12,711 nucleotides of DNA. Source: Bacillota bacterium (GTDB lineage Bacteria; Bacillota; Limnochordia; Limnochordales; ZCTH02-B6). The stretch is from assembly GCA_003387805.1 (NCBI GenBank), contig QGSR01000026.1:1-12711 (forward strand), given 5' to 3'. The position numbers were made by a program, and so were the translations under genes. Positions 6,289-12,711 of this stretch are shown one piece after another. Within the stretch, counting starts at the first letter, position 1. The number at the start of each line of letters is the position of its first letter. The notes below the pieces were generated by a model. It was not told the DNA's origin, ran no database searches, and saw only the letters and a program-made list of their open reading frames with translations.

Positions 6289-6761
6289 CGTCCGACGCCC
6301 GTGGAGCCGAACCCGCCTTCGCCCCGCTCCGACGGCGGCAGCTCGTCGGTCTCCTCCCACGTCACCGCCACCACCGGCACCACCACCAGCTGCGCGACGC
6401 GGTCGCCGTCCCGGACGACGAAGGGCTCGCGGCCGCTGTTTTGCAGCGCGACTTTGATTTCGCCCCGGTAGTCGCTGTCAACGACCCCTACGCCGTTGGC
6501 CAGCGAGATGCCGTGGCGGGACGCGAGGCCGCTGCGGGCGAAGATGAGCGCAACCAGGTGCGGCCCGGGCAGGGCGATGGCGATGCCCGTCGGCACCAGG
6601 GCCCGCTGGCCCGGCAAAAGCTCCAGCGGCTCATCCAACGCCGCGGTCAGATCCATGCCCGCCGCGCCGGGCGTTTCGTAGGCCGGCAGCGGCCTTTCGC
6701 CCCCGCCCCGCAGGCGCTTGACTTTCACCGCGGCCGCAAGGCGCGCCAGCTGTGCCTTCAT
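6285..6761 (-). CDS. dut: dUTP pyrophosphatase (trimeric dUTPase)
   Basis: Hydrolyses dUTP to dUMP and pyrophosphate, keeping uracil out of DNA and supplying dUMP for thymidylate. All five trimeric dUTPase motifs are visible in order in the 158-residue protein: AGMDLTA (34-40), RSGLASRHG (76-84), GVVDSDYRGE (92-101, with the catalytic Asp region), GDRVAQLV (119-126) and the C-terminal P-loop-like RGEGGFGSTG (146-155). The ATG at 6761 lies 1 bp after the M16 peptidase stop codon, and the GGGAGG inside the end of that gene can serve as ribosome binding site, so the two are probably translationally coupled. The first 11 residues are an extension relative to typical members. I do not recall dut at this position in Bacillus. 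Confidence 0.96.
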   Translation of the reverse strand: MKAQLARLAAAVKVKRLRGGGERPLPAYETPGAAGMDLTAALDEPLELLPGQRALVPTGIAIALPGPHLVALIFARSGLASRHGISLANGVGVVDSDYRGEIKVALQNSGREPFVVRDGDRVAQLVVVPVVAVTWEETDELPPSERGEGGFGSTGVGR

Positions 6762-6762
6762 A

Positions 6763-8064
6763 TTAGCCCATCGCCTCCCTGGCCGCCTCCCGCCGGCGCC
6801 CCGCCGCGGCCGCCCGGCGCACCGGCGCCGGCTTTTCCGCGGCCACGGGCCCCAGCATGACGACCGACAGCCGCTCGGGGGCGAACAGCTCGTCGGCCAG
6901 CGCCCGCACGTCCTGGACGGATACCCGCTCGATCCGGTCGATGAGCTCGCCCGGGCTCAGATACGGTTCCCGCCACAGCTCGGCGCCGGCCAGCCGCCCG
7001 ACGCGGGTCGCGGTGTTTTCCAGCGCCAGCATCAGGCTGCCCTTCGCGTGTTCCCGGGCCCGGTCCACGTCTTCCTCCCGGATGCCGCCCGCGGCCATCT
7101 CGCCCAGCTCGCGCCCGATGACTTCCAGCACTTCTTCGACCCGCTCGGGCCGGGTGGCGGCGTAGACGCCGAAGACGCCCGTTTCGGTGTACGAGGCGAC
7201 AAACGAATACGTCGAGTAAACGAGACCCCGGTTTTCACGCAGCTGCTGGAACAGGCGCGAGCTCATGCCGCCGCCGACGATGGTGTCCAATAGGTGCATC
7301 GCGAAGCGCCGCGGGTCGGCCCGGCGCAGACCGGGCCCGCCGACGCAGACGTGAACCTGTTCCGTGTCCTTCTCCACCGCCACCCGCCCCGGGGTATACG
7401 CCAAGGGCCGCGTGACGCGCCGCGGCGGCTCGGGACCGCTCATGCCGCCGAACAGCCGCGCCGCTTCGTCCACCAGCCGCCCGTGGTCCACGCTGCCCGC
7501 CGCGGCGATGACCAGGTTGGCGGGCGTGTAGTGCCGCCCCACGAAGCGGAGAATATCCTCCCTGGTATGCCCCGCCACGGACTCGCGCGTGCCCAGGATG
7601 GGACGGGCCAGCGGGTGCCCGGCGAAGACGTGGGCGTCGAACAGCTCGTGCACCAGGTCCTCGGGCATATCCTCGGCCATGCTGATTTCTTCGAGAACGA
7701 CCTCTTTTTCGCGCGCGAGCTCCTCCTCGGCGAAGGTGGAGTTGATCAGCATGTCCGCCAGCAGATCCAGCGCCACGGGCATGTGTTCGTCCAGAACCCG
7801 GGCGTAGTACGCGGTGGCTTCCTTGGTCGTATACGCGTCCAGCATGCCGCCCGTCGCGTCAATGGTCTCGGCGATGACCCGGGCCGAACGCCGGGTGGTC
7901 CCTTTAAACATCATGTGTTCGATGAGATGCGCGAGACCGCCCTGCCCGGCGGTCTCGTCCCGTGAGCCCACGGCCGCCCACACGCCGACGCTGACGGACC
8001 GAACGCCCGCGACACGGTCGCTCAGCACGCGAATCCCGTTGGGCAGGGTCGTCTTTTTCGGCAC
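6763..8064 (-). CDS. M16-family zinc peptidase (MlpA/YmxG-like)
   Basis: Inverzincin-type metallopeptidase of the M16 family. The zinc motif HLIEH is at residues 46-50 within GGLAHLIEHMMFKGT, and the downstream conserved glutamates lie in EKEVVLEEI (119-127). The substrate-clamping RENRGLVYS, typical of the second M16 domain, is present in the C-terminal half. At 433 residues it is close to the usual 410-430. It has an extra Ala/Arg-rich tail after about residue 408. No signal peptide is visible, so it probably acts in the cytoplasm. The start is a GTG at 8064 with a GGGGG run at 8072-8076. Synteny with ylxY-mlpA-ymxH in B. subtilis supports MlpA orthology. It has a good promoter of its own and leads into dut. 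Confidence 0.94.
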   Translation of the reverse strand: MPKKTTLPNGIRVLSDRVAGVRSVSVGVWAAVGSRDETAGQGGLAHLIEHMMFKGTTRRSARVIAETIDATGGMLDAYTTKEATAYYARVLDEHMPVALDLLADMLINSTFAEEELAREKEVVLEEISMAEDMPEDLVHELFDAHVFAGHPLARPILGTRESVAGHTREDILRFVGRHYTPANLVIAAAGSVDHGRLVDEAARLFGGMSGPEPPRRVTRPLAYTPGRVAVEKDTEQVHVCVGGPGLRRADPRRFAMHLLDTIVGGGMSSRLFQQLRENRGLVYSTYSFVASYTETGVFGVYAATRPERVEEVLEVIGRELGEMAAGGIREEDVDRAREHAKGSLMLALENTATRVGRLAGAELWREPYLSPGELIDRIERVSVQDVRALADELFAPERLSVVMLGPVAAEKPAPVRRAAAAGRRREAAREAMG

Positions 8065-8096
8065 GGCTTCGCCCCCTATGCCACGTTCACCATCCC

Positions 8097-8126
8097 ATTA
8101 TAGCCGCCGGTCCGGGCGCGCCGCAA
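8097..8126 (-). promoter_or_regulatory. Sigma-A-type promoter for the M16 peptidase-dut unit
   Basis: A perfect TATAAT at 8097-8102 is preceded by an 18-base spacer and TTGCGG at 8121-8126 (3 of 6 to TTGACA). The predicted start is near 8090, giving a leader of about 25 bases before the GTG at 8064. Confidence 0.65.
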
Positions 8127-8207
8127 CGAGGGGCCGGAAATGCTTGCCCGCCGGCGGAGAGTCCTGCCTCCGGAGCCGGATGTTGACGAAAGGAGGCCCG
8201 GCCAGCG

Positions 8208-8243
8208 GCTAGAAGGCTTGAGGGAACGCCTATCGCTTCTAGC
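8208..8243. repeat. 8-bp inverted repeat in the GH18 leader
   Basis: GCTAGAAG (8208-8215) and CTTCTAGC (8236-8243) are perfect complements separated by 20 bases, ending 6 bases before the GH18 ribosome binding site (8250-8255). It could be an operator or a leader hairpin. No confident promoter was found on the plus strand in 8130-8250: a TTGACG at 8183-8188 and a TTGAGG at 8218-8223 have no good partner -10 box. Confidence 0.4.
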
Positions 8244-8260
8244 TATTACGGGAGGATTCC

Positions 8261-9586
8261 ATGTCGGCTCAAACGTTGCTGCTGATCCTTCTGACCGTCA
8301 TCATCGGCTTCGGCTCGGCGCTGGCCCCGGGCGGCCCGCCGCCGGGCCCGGCCCCGGGCGCCGGGGAACATGCACCGGCCCCGGTCGGGCCCCGGGCCGT
8401 CCTGGCCGTGGTCACCGGCGACGCGGCGCCGCTGTACGCCGCGGCCGACGCCGGCCACGCCGCGGGGCAACTGGCGAAGGAAGATCCCCTCATTGTCCTT
8501 GAGGACGCGGGCTCCCGCCTTCGGGTCCGCACGGCGGACGGCCGCGAAGGCTACGTGCCGCGCCCGCTGGTGCGTCTTCTGACCGCGCCGCCCGTGCCTG
8601 AAAACTTCCGGGTGCTGGGCTACTACATGAACGATCCGGACGGGGCGTCCCGGCGGTCCCTGGAACAGAACAAGGACACGCTGACGGACGTGGCGCCCTG
8701 GACCTGGGGCGTCACGGCCCGGGGCGAGCTGGTGACGGTTTATTTCGACGAGCGGCGGCTGGGCGAGCTGCTTTCCTGGGCGGGACGCAACGGACTGAAG
8801 ACCCAGGCGCTGGTGCACAACTTCAATCCGGCCAAAGGGGCCTTCGACCCCGAACTGGCCGACGCGCTGCTGTCGAACGCCGCCGCGCGGCGCGCGGCGG
8901 TGCAAAATATCGTCGACACGGCGGCGCGCTGGGGACTGAGCGGCGTTCACGTCGACTTCGAAGGCGTGCCCGCGGCGCGCCGGGACGACTTGACGTCGTT
9001 CATGGCCGAGCTGGCCCGCCGCGCGCACGAGCACGGACTGGAAGTCAGCATGGCGGTGCCGGCCAAGACCGCGGCCGCCGCGTCGGCCCTTTGGTCGGCG
9101 GCGTACGACTACCGCGCGTTGGCCGAATACGTGGACTTTCTCATGATCATGGCGTACGATCAGCACTGGCGGGGCGGCGCGCCGGGACCCGTCGCGGCCC
9201 TGCCGTGGGTGCGCGACGTCATCGAGTACGCGCTGGACCCCGAAGGCGGCGCCGTGCCGCCTGACAAGCTGTTGCTAGGCGTGCCCGTGTACGGCTACGA
9301 CTGGCCCGCGGGCGGCGGGTGGGCCGACGCGGTCACCTACGCGCAAACCATGGCCCGTCTCGGGGCACTGCAGGCGCACGGCGCCGGGGTCACCGTCCGC
9401 TGGCATCCCGGCCACCGTTCTCCGTTTTTCACCTACTCCGGACGGACCGTGTGGTATGAAAACGCCCACAGCGCCGCCTATAAACTGCTGCTGGCCGCCG
9501 AATACGGCCTGGGCGGCGTCGCCTTCTGGCGCCTGGGGCAAGAGGATCCGCACCTTTGGGACGTCCTGCGCCGCGCCGTGCGCTGA
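8261..9586 (+). CDS. Exported SH3b plus GH18 glycoside hydrolase (SleL/YaaH-related)
   Basis: This 441-residue protein has a hydrophobic N-terminal segment (5-21) that lacks a basic N-region, so it is a weak signal peptide or an anchor. A Pro/Gly/Ala linker (23-44), a bacterial SH3-like domain (about 45-107) and a GH18 barrel (about 113-441) follow. The GH18 motif normally written DGxDxDxE appears as GVHVDFEG, with the catalytic acid at Glu234 and Asp232 two residues before. The MAYDQHW strand is at 298-303 and the closing GGVAFWRLGQ at 418-427. Related proteins such as SleL cleave N-acetylglucosaminyl bonds in cortex peptidoglycan. The exact substrate here is unknown. The start is an ATG with GGGAGG 5 bases upstream. 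It is the only plus-strand gene and lies between the ylxY-like and mlpA-like genes, which are adjacent in B. subtilis. Confidence 0.88.
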   Translation: MSAQTLLLILLTVIIGFGSALAPGGPPPGPAPGAGEHAPAPVGPRAVLAVVTGDAAPLYAAADAGHAAGQLAKEDPLIVLEDAGSRLRVRTADGREGYVPRPLVRLLTAPPVPENFRVLGYYMNDPDGASRRSLEQNKDTLTDVAPWTWGVTARGELVTVYFDERRLGELLSWAGRNGLKTQALVHNFNPAKGAFDPELADALLSNAAARRAAVQNIVDTAARWGLSGVHVDFEGVPAARRDDLTSFMAELARRAHEHGLEVSMAVPAKTAAAASALWSAAYDYRALAEYVDFLMIMAYDQHWRGGAPGPVAALPWVRDVIEYALDPEGGAVPPDKLLLGVPVYGYDWPAGGGWADAVTYAQTMARLGALQAHGAGVTVRWHPGHRSPFFTYSGRTVWYENAHSAAYKLLLAAEYGLGGVAFWRLGQEDPHLWDVLRRAVR

Positions 9587-10398
9587 GACCGGCGCTCCAG
9601 GAGGGCGCCCACCGGGACCACGCGCCAGCCGCGCGCGGTCAGTTCCTCCAGAATGGACGGCAAGGCGGCCAGCGTCGGCTCCGTCGGATGCATGAGCACG
9701 ATGGCGCCCGGCTGCACGTGGGGCACCACGCGCCGCACGATGACCTCCGGGGCGGGCCGCCGCCAGTCCACCGTGTCGATGGTCCACATGACGGTCCAGT
9801 GGCCCGTGCCGGCGGCGATGCGGGCGATGCGCGCGTCCACCTCGCCGTAGGGCGGCGCGTACAGCTTGGTCTCCACGCCGGTCAGCTCCTTTAGCCGCTG
9901 CCGGGCGAGGACGATGTGGTCTCGCAGCGCCGCGTCGTCCAGCGCCTTCGGGTGGTCGTGCCGCCAGCCGTGGTTGCCCAGTTCGTGGCCGGCCCGAACC
10001 AGGCCTCGAACGAGTTCCGGCTCCAGCTCGGCGAAACGGGCCGTCGGAAAAAAGGTCACCCGCGCGCCGTACCGGTCCAGCACGGCCAGCATGTCAGGCA
10101 GCAGTTCCCCGCCCCAGTCCAGGTTGACGGCGAAAGCCACCAGCTGCTCGTCCACGGGCACCCGGTAGACGGGCGTGTCGGCCCGCAGCGGCGCCGCCTC
10201 CGCAGGCGGTCCCGCGGCCGCGGGCGTCGCGCTGCCCGGAGCAACGTTCCCAAGGACGCCCGGAACAGCGGCAGGCAGGACGTCGGGCAACAGGCCCAGG
10301 CCGGCCGCCAGCGCGGCCAGCAAGACCGCCGCCAGCGCCGCCGAGCCCACCCGCCGCGCGGGGACGTGAATGGCGACAAAGGCCGGCCCTTTCCGCAA
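9478..10398 (-). CDS. YlxY-like sporulation polysaccharide deacetylase
   Basis: NodB-fold carbohydrate esterase family 4 protein of 306 residues. A basic N-terminus and hydrophobic anchor (17-38) are followed by an Ala/Pro linker and the NodB domain (about 86-268). The usual TFDDG appears as NLDWGG (92-97), so the second Asp, normally a metal ligand, is Trp. The metal histidines are kept in NHGWRH (His143, His147). The usual RPPYG is APPYGE (181-186), and the last motif is IVLMHPTEPT. These changes resemble the YlxY group, a gene next to mlpA in B. subtilis. Activity is therefore uncertain. The start is a TTG at 10398 with GAGAGGTG 7 bases upstream. The last 38 residues are basic, match nothing in the family and are read antisense to the GH18 gene, because no stop occurs at the normal domain end. 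Confidence 0.87.
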   Translation of the reverse strand: MRKGPAFVAIHVPARRVGSAALAAVLLAALAAGLGLLPDVLPAAVPGVLGNVAPGSATPAAAGPPAEAAPLRADTPVYRVPVDEQLVAFAVNLDWGGELLPDMLAVLDRYGARVTFFPTARFAELEPELVRGLVRAGHELGNHGWRHDHPKALDDAALRDHIVLARQRLKELTGVETKLYAPPYGEVDARIARIAAGTGHWTVMWTIDTVDWRRPAPEVIVRRVVPHVQPGAIVLMHPTEPTLAALPSILEELTARGWRVVPVGALLERRSQRTARRRTSQRCGSSCPRRQKATPPRPYSAASSSL

Positions 10399-10405
10399 AC
10401 GGCAG

Positions 10406-10413
10406 CACCTCTC
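10406..10413 (-). promoter_or_regulatory. Ribosome binding site supporting the TTG start of the deacetylase
   Basis: GAGAGGTG ends 7 bases before the TTG at 10398. No ATG or GTG suits the anchor-bearing N-terminus, so this site decides the start. Confidence 0.65.
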
Positions 10414-10418
10414 ACGGA

Positions 10419-10448
10419 AACGTATGCCGGAGATGCGGTCGCGTATGC
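10419..10448 (-). promoter_or_regulatory. Possible sigma-E-like promoter for the deacetylase
   Basis: GCATACG at 10442-10448 (5 of 7 to KMATATT), a 15-base spacer and CATACGTT at 10419-10426 (6 of 8 to CATACAMT). The predicted start, near 10412, falls at the edge of the ribosome binding site. The leader would be very short, which lowers confidence. The same bases also read as AC, 16 bases, CATACGTTT, one base short of sigma-K spacing. Confidence 0.3.
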
Positions 10449-10470
10449 GGCGGGCCGGGTCAGCGTCTCG

Positions 10471-12654
10471 TCAGGCGCGCGCAGCGCCGTCTCCGGGCGG
10501 GGCCGCGGGCGGCAGCCAGCGCCGCACCGCCTCGGCCAGCGAGCGCGCGTCGGTCTGCAGCCGCGTGCATGCGGGGAGGGCGTCCAGGAAGCGGCGGCCG
10601 TAGCCCCGCTGGTGAACCCGGATGTCGGCGATGATGACGGCGCCCCGGTCCGACTTGGTGCGAATGAGCCGCCCGAAGCCCTGCCGGAAGCGCATGACGG
10701 CCCGCGGCAGAGCGTAGTCGTTGAAGGCGTCGCCTCCCCGCTGCGCCACGGCCTCGGCCCGGGCCTTTTCCACGGGGTCCGTGGGCACGCGAAACGGCAG
10801 GCGGCAGATGACGACCAGCGACAAGGCCGGGCCCGGCACGTCTACGCCTTCCCAGAAGCTGTCGGTGCCGAAGAGCACGGGCCGAAGGGCGCGGCGAAAG
10901 CGCTGCAGAAGGCGCGTGCGGGAGCCGTCGCCTTGCTTCAGCACCGTCATTCCTTGGGCGCTCAAAGGGGCGGCCAGCACGCCGTAGGCCGCTTCCAGGG
11001 ACCGGTAGGACGTAAACAGCACGAAAGCCCGCCCGGCGCTGGCCTGCAGCCAAAGCCCGAGCGCGTTGGCCAGCGCGCCGTCAAAGGCCGGATCGTCGGG
11101 CGCGGGCAAGTCGGCCGGCAGTCCCAGCAGCACTTGCGCGGAGTAGTTGAAGGGCGACGGGATGCGCTGCTCGACGGCGACGGCAGGCCAGCCGGCCAGG
11201 CCGGTGCGGCTTTTGAAGTAGTCGAACTCGTCGCCCGCGGACAGCGTGGCGGACGTAAACACCGCGGTCTTGACGTGCCGCAGCAGGGAGTCCTGCAGCA
11301 GCGTGCCCACTTCCACCGGTGCGGAGCGCAGGGCGTACTCCTCCCGCCGCCCTCCGGCCCGCTCCAGCCAGTATACGAACCGGCCGTCGGCGGCCTCGGC
11401 CAGGTCCACCAAGTCGGCCGCGGCGTCCACGGCCCGGCGGCCCAGCGCCTCGGCTTCCCGGGCGAGAATTTCCGCCTCCTGGTCTCCCGGCCGCCAGCGC
11501 CGCACCGCTTCCGACAACGCCTGAAGGGCGAGGCCCAGCTGTTCCAGGCCGTCGGTGGTGCGCGACCACCCGGCCGGCTCCAGCTGTCCCGGCGACAGCT
11601 CCACGTGGCCCTCGCCGCGCCCGCGGCCGTCCGCCCCGTCGGCCGCCCGGGCGGCGGCCGTCAAGTAGGCAAACAGGCCGTCCGCGGCCTGCTGCCCCGC
11701 GGCGGCCCACCCCGGCACGGCCTGCAGCCGCCGCACCACCTGTCCGGCATCCTGGCCGGCGGGCCGGCCGGCGATGAAATGCTGCAGCCTCTCCAGCAGG
11801 CGGCCGCGGCCGGTTATCCGGGACAGCAGCCGCCGCACGCGCGTGCGGCTGAAGCGCGCGCCGAAGTGTTCGGTCACCACGTCCTCCAGGTGATGGGCTT
11901 CGTCGAAGATGACGTGCTCATAGCCCGGCAGGACGCTGATGTCGGTTTCCCAGCCCAGCTGGGCCCGGACGGCTGCGTCCGCGCACACGAGGTGATGGTT
12001 GGCGATGATGATGTCGGCCTCCTGGGCCCGGCGGCGGGCGCGGAAGAAGTAGCACCGCTCGTAAAAGGGACACGAGTGGCGCACGCACGTATCGCTTTCG
12101 GCGTGAATTTCGTCCCAGAGGGCGTCGTCGACGGTCAGCGGCAAATCGTCCCGGGAGCCCGAGTGAGAGTCGTCTTCGGCCCACTCCTTCAGCCTCCGGG
12201 CCGCCTCCCGCTCCGCGGGGAAAAGCGACATCTGGCCGTTCAGCGCCTGCTCCAGCCGCAGCAGGCAGACGTAATTGGTCCAGCCTTTGAGCACGGCCGC
12301 CCTAAAGGGCGCGTGGCGGGCCAGCGCCTCCTGCACCAGCGGCACGTCTTTGCGAAGCAGCTGTTCCTGCAGATTGATGGTGTTGGTGGACACGACGATG
12401 CGGGTGCGTTTGGCCCGGGCCGCGGCGGCGGCCGGGACCAAATACGCCAGCGACTTGCCGGTGCCCGTGCCGGCTTCCAGCAGCGCCACGCCGCCTTCCG
12501 CCAGGACCCGGGCCACCGCCTCGGCCATCTGCAGCTGCTGAGGGCGAACTTCGAACCCGGGCATGCGCCGGGCCACCGGACCGCCGGGCTCCAGCCACGC
12601 CGCAGCCTGCCGGATGCGAAGTTCCTGGGCATTGTCTTCCGTTCGCTCGGTCAA
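10471..12654 (-). CDS. DinG/XPD-family Fe-S DNA helicase
   Basis: ATP-dependent superfamily 2 helicase of the XPD/DinG type, acting on DNA with 5'-3' polarity in repair and replication conflicts. In 727 residues: Walker A EAGTGTGKS (60-68), STNTINLQEQ (89-98), four cysteines at 130, 190, 195 and 201 placed to bind a 4Fe-4S cluster, IIIANHHLV (215-223), DEAH (251-254), TSATL (467-471), GTDSFWEGVDVPG and the motif VI QGFGRLIR (658-665). The C190-x4-C195-x5-C201 spacing equals that of E. coli DinG. There is no N-terminal exonuclease domain, unlike the long DinG of B. subtilis. The start is a TTG at 12654 with GGAGG at 12663-12667. The deacetylase gene follows 72 bp downstream on the same strand. 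Residues 340-390 form a variable, Gly-rich insert. Confidence 0.93.
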   Translation of the reverse strand: MTERTEDNAQELRIRQAAAWLEPGGPVARRMPGFEVRPQQLQMAEAVARVLAEGGVALLEAGTGTGKSLAYLVPAAAAARAKRTRIVVSTNTINLQEQLLRKDVPLVQEALARHAPFRAAVLKGWTNYVCLLRLEQALNGQMSLFPAEREAARRLKEWAEDDSHSGSRDDLPLTVDDALWDEIHAESDTCVRHSCPFYERCYFFRARRRAQEADIIIANHHLVCADAAVRAQLGWETDISVLPGYEHVIFDEAHHLEDVVTEHFGARFSRTRVRRLLSRITGRGRLLERLQHFIAGRPAGQDAGQVVRRLQAVPGWAAAGQQAADGLFAYLTAAARAADGADGRGRGEGHVELSPGQLEPAGWSRTTDGLEQLGLALQALSEAVRRWRPGDQEAEILAREAEALGRRAVDAAADLVDLAEAADGRFVYWLERAGGRREEYALRSAPVEVGTLLQDSLLRHVKTAVFTSATLSAGDEFDYFKSRTGLAGWPAVAVEQRIPSPFNYSAQVLLGLPADLPAPDDPAFDGALANALGLWLQASAGRAFVLFTSYRSLEAAYGVLAAPLSAQGMTVLKQGDGSRTRLLQRFRRALRPVLFGTDSFWEGVDVPGPALSLVVICRLPFRVPTDPVEKARAEAVAQRGGDAFNDYALPRAVMRFRQGFGRLIRTKSDRGAVIIADIRVHQRGYGRRFLDALPACTRLQTDARSLAEAVRRWLPPAAPPGDGAARA

Positions 12655-12662
12655 TCCCGCCG

Positions 12663-12667
12663 CCTCC
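12663..12667 (-). promoter_or_regulatory. Ribosome binding site supporting the TTG start of the helicase
   Basis: GGAGG lies 8 bases upstream of the TTG at 12654. No better start is present before the Walker A region, and the residues from the TTG on reach the conserved RPQQLQMAEAVA stretch at a normal distance. Confidence 0.6.
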
Positions 12668-12711
12668 GCCGATCAGTTCGGCGCGGCGGCGGTGCCTCCT
12701 TCAGCGCCGCC

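Noticed and set aside
12673..12711. Possible 3' end of an upstream minus-strand gene with TGA at 12673-12675
   Set aside because: Only 12 codons are visible, mostly Gly and Ala, which is too little to support a gene.

Overview
This very G+C-rich window (about 70% by eye) looks like chromosome of an endospore-forming member of the Bacillota. It carries both subunits of dipicolinate synthase (DpaA/SpoVFA and DpaB/SpoVFB), a YlmC/YmxH-family PRC-barrel protein, a YlxY-like deacetylase and an MlpA/YmxG-like peptidase. Read on the minus strand, the order ylxY-like, mlpA-like, ymxH-like, dpaA, dpaB, asd, aspartate kinase follows the Bacillus subtilis order ylxY-mlpA-ymxH-spoVFA-spoVFB-asd-dapG. Four items absent from that remembered B. 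subtilis order are interleaved: a GH18 hydrolase gene on the opposite strand, dut, a predicted beta-barrel protein gene, and a yflT-like gene plus dapB. A high-GC lineage such as Limnochordia, Symbiobacteriia or Thermaerobacter-like bacteria is a reasonable guess, but the window alone cannot settle it.

Layout from right to left along the minus strand: dinG (helicase, TTG start), then 72 bp, then a YlxY-like polysaccharide deacetylase whose 3' end runs 109 bp into the convergent plus-strand SH3b-GH18 hydrolase gene. A divergent intergenic region (8065-8260) separates the hydrolase from the M16 peptidase. The peptidase has a good sigma-A promoter and is followed 1 bp later by dut. A second sigma-A-like promoter, whose -35 box contains the dut stop codon, drives a secreted protein with outer-membrane beta-barrel character. 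Next come the YmxH-like gene and a YflT-like stress protein gene that overlap by 41 bp. A third promoter follows, with a large inverted repeat at its predicted start point, and then dapB. dpaA, preceded by a sigma-K-like promoter, dpaB, asd and the 5' end of the aspartate kinase gene complete the window.

The left half is a metabolic branch-point cluster. Aspartate kinase and Asd make aspartate semialdehyde, and DapA (not in the window) would make the dihydrodipicolinate precursor. DapB sends this to meso-diaminopimelate and lysine, while DpaAB oxidises it to dipicolinic acid for the spore core. The promoter arrangement suggests vegetative expression of dapB and a separate mother-cell input at dpaA. 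The most unusual gene is the cysteine-free, signal-peptide-bearing protein at 4809-6212. It ends in Phe and has alternating aromatic strands, which would fit an organism with an outer membrane. No RNA genes, CRISPR arrays, insertion sequences or attachment sites were seen, and no gene-free stretch exceeds 300 bp.
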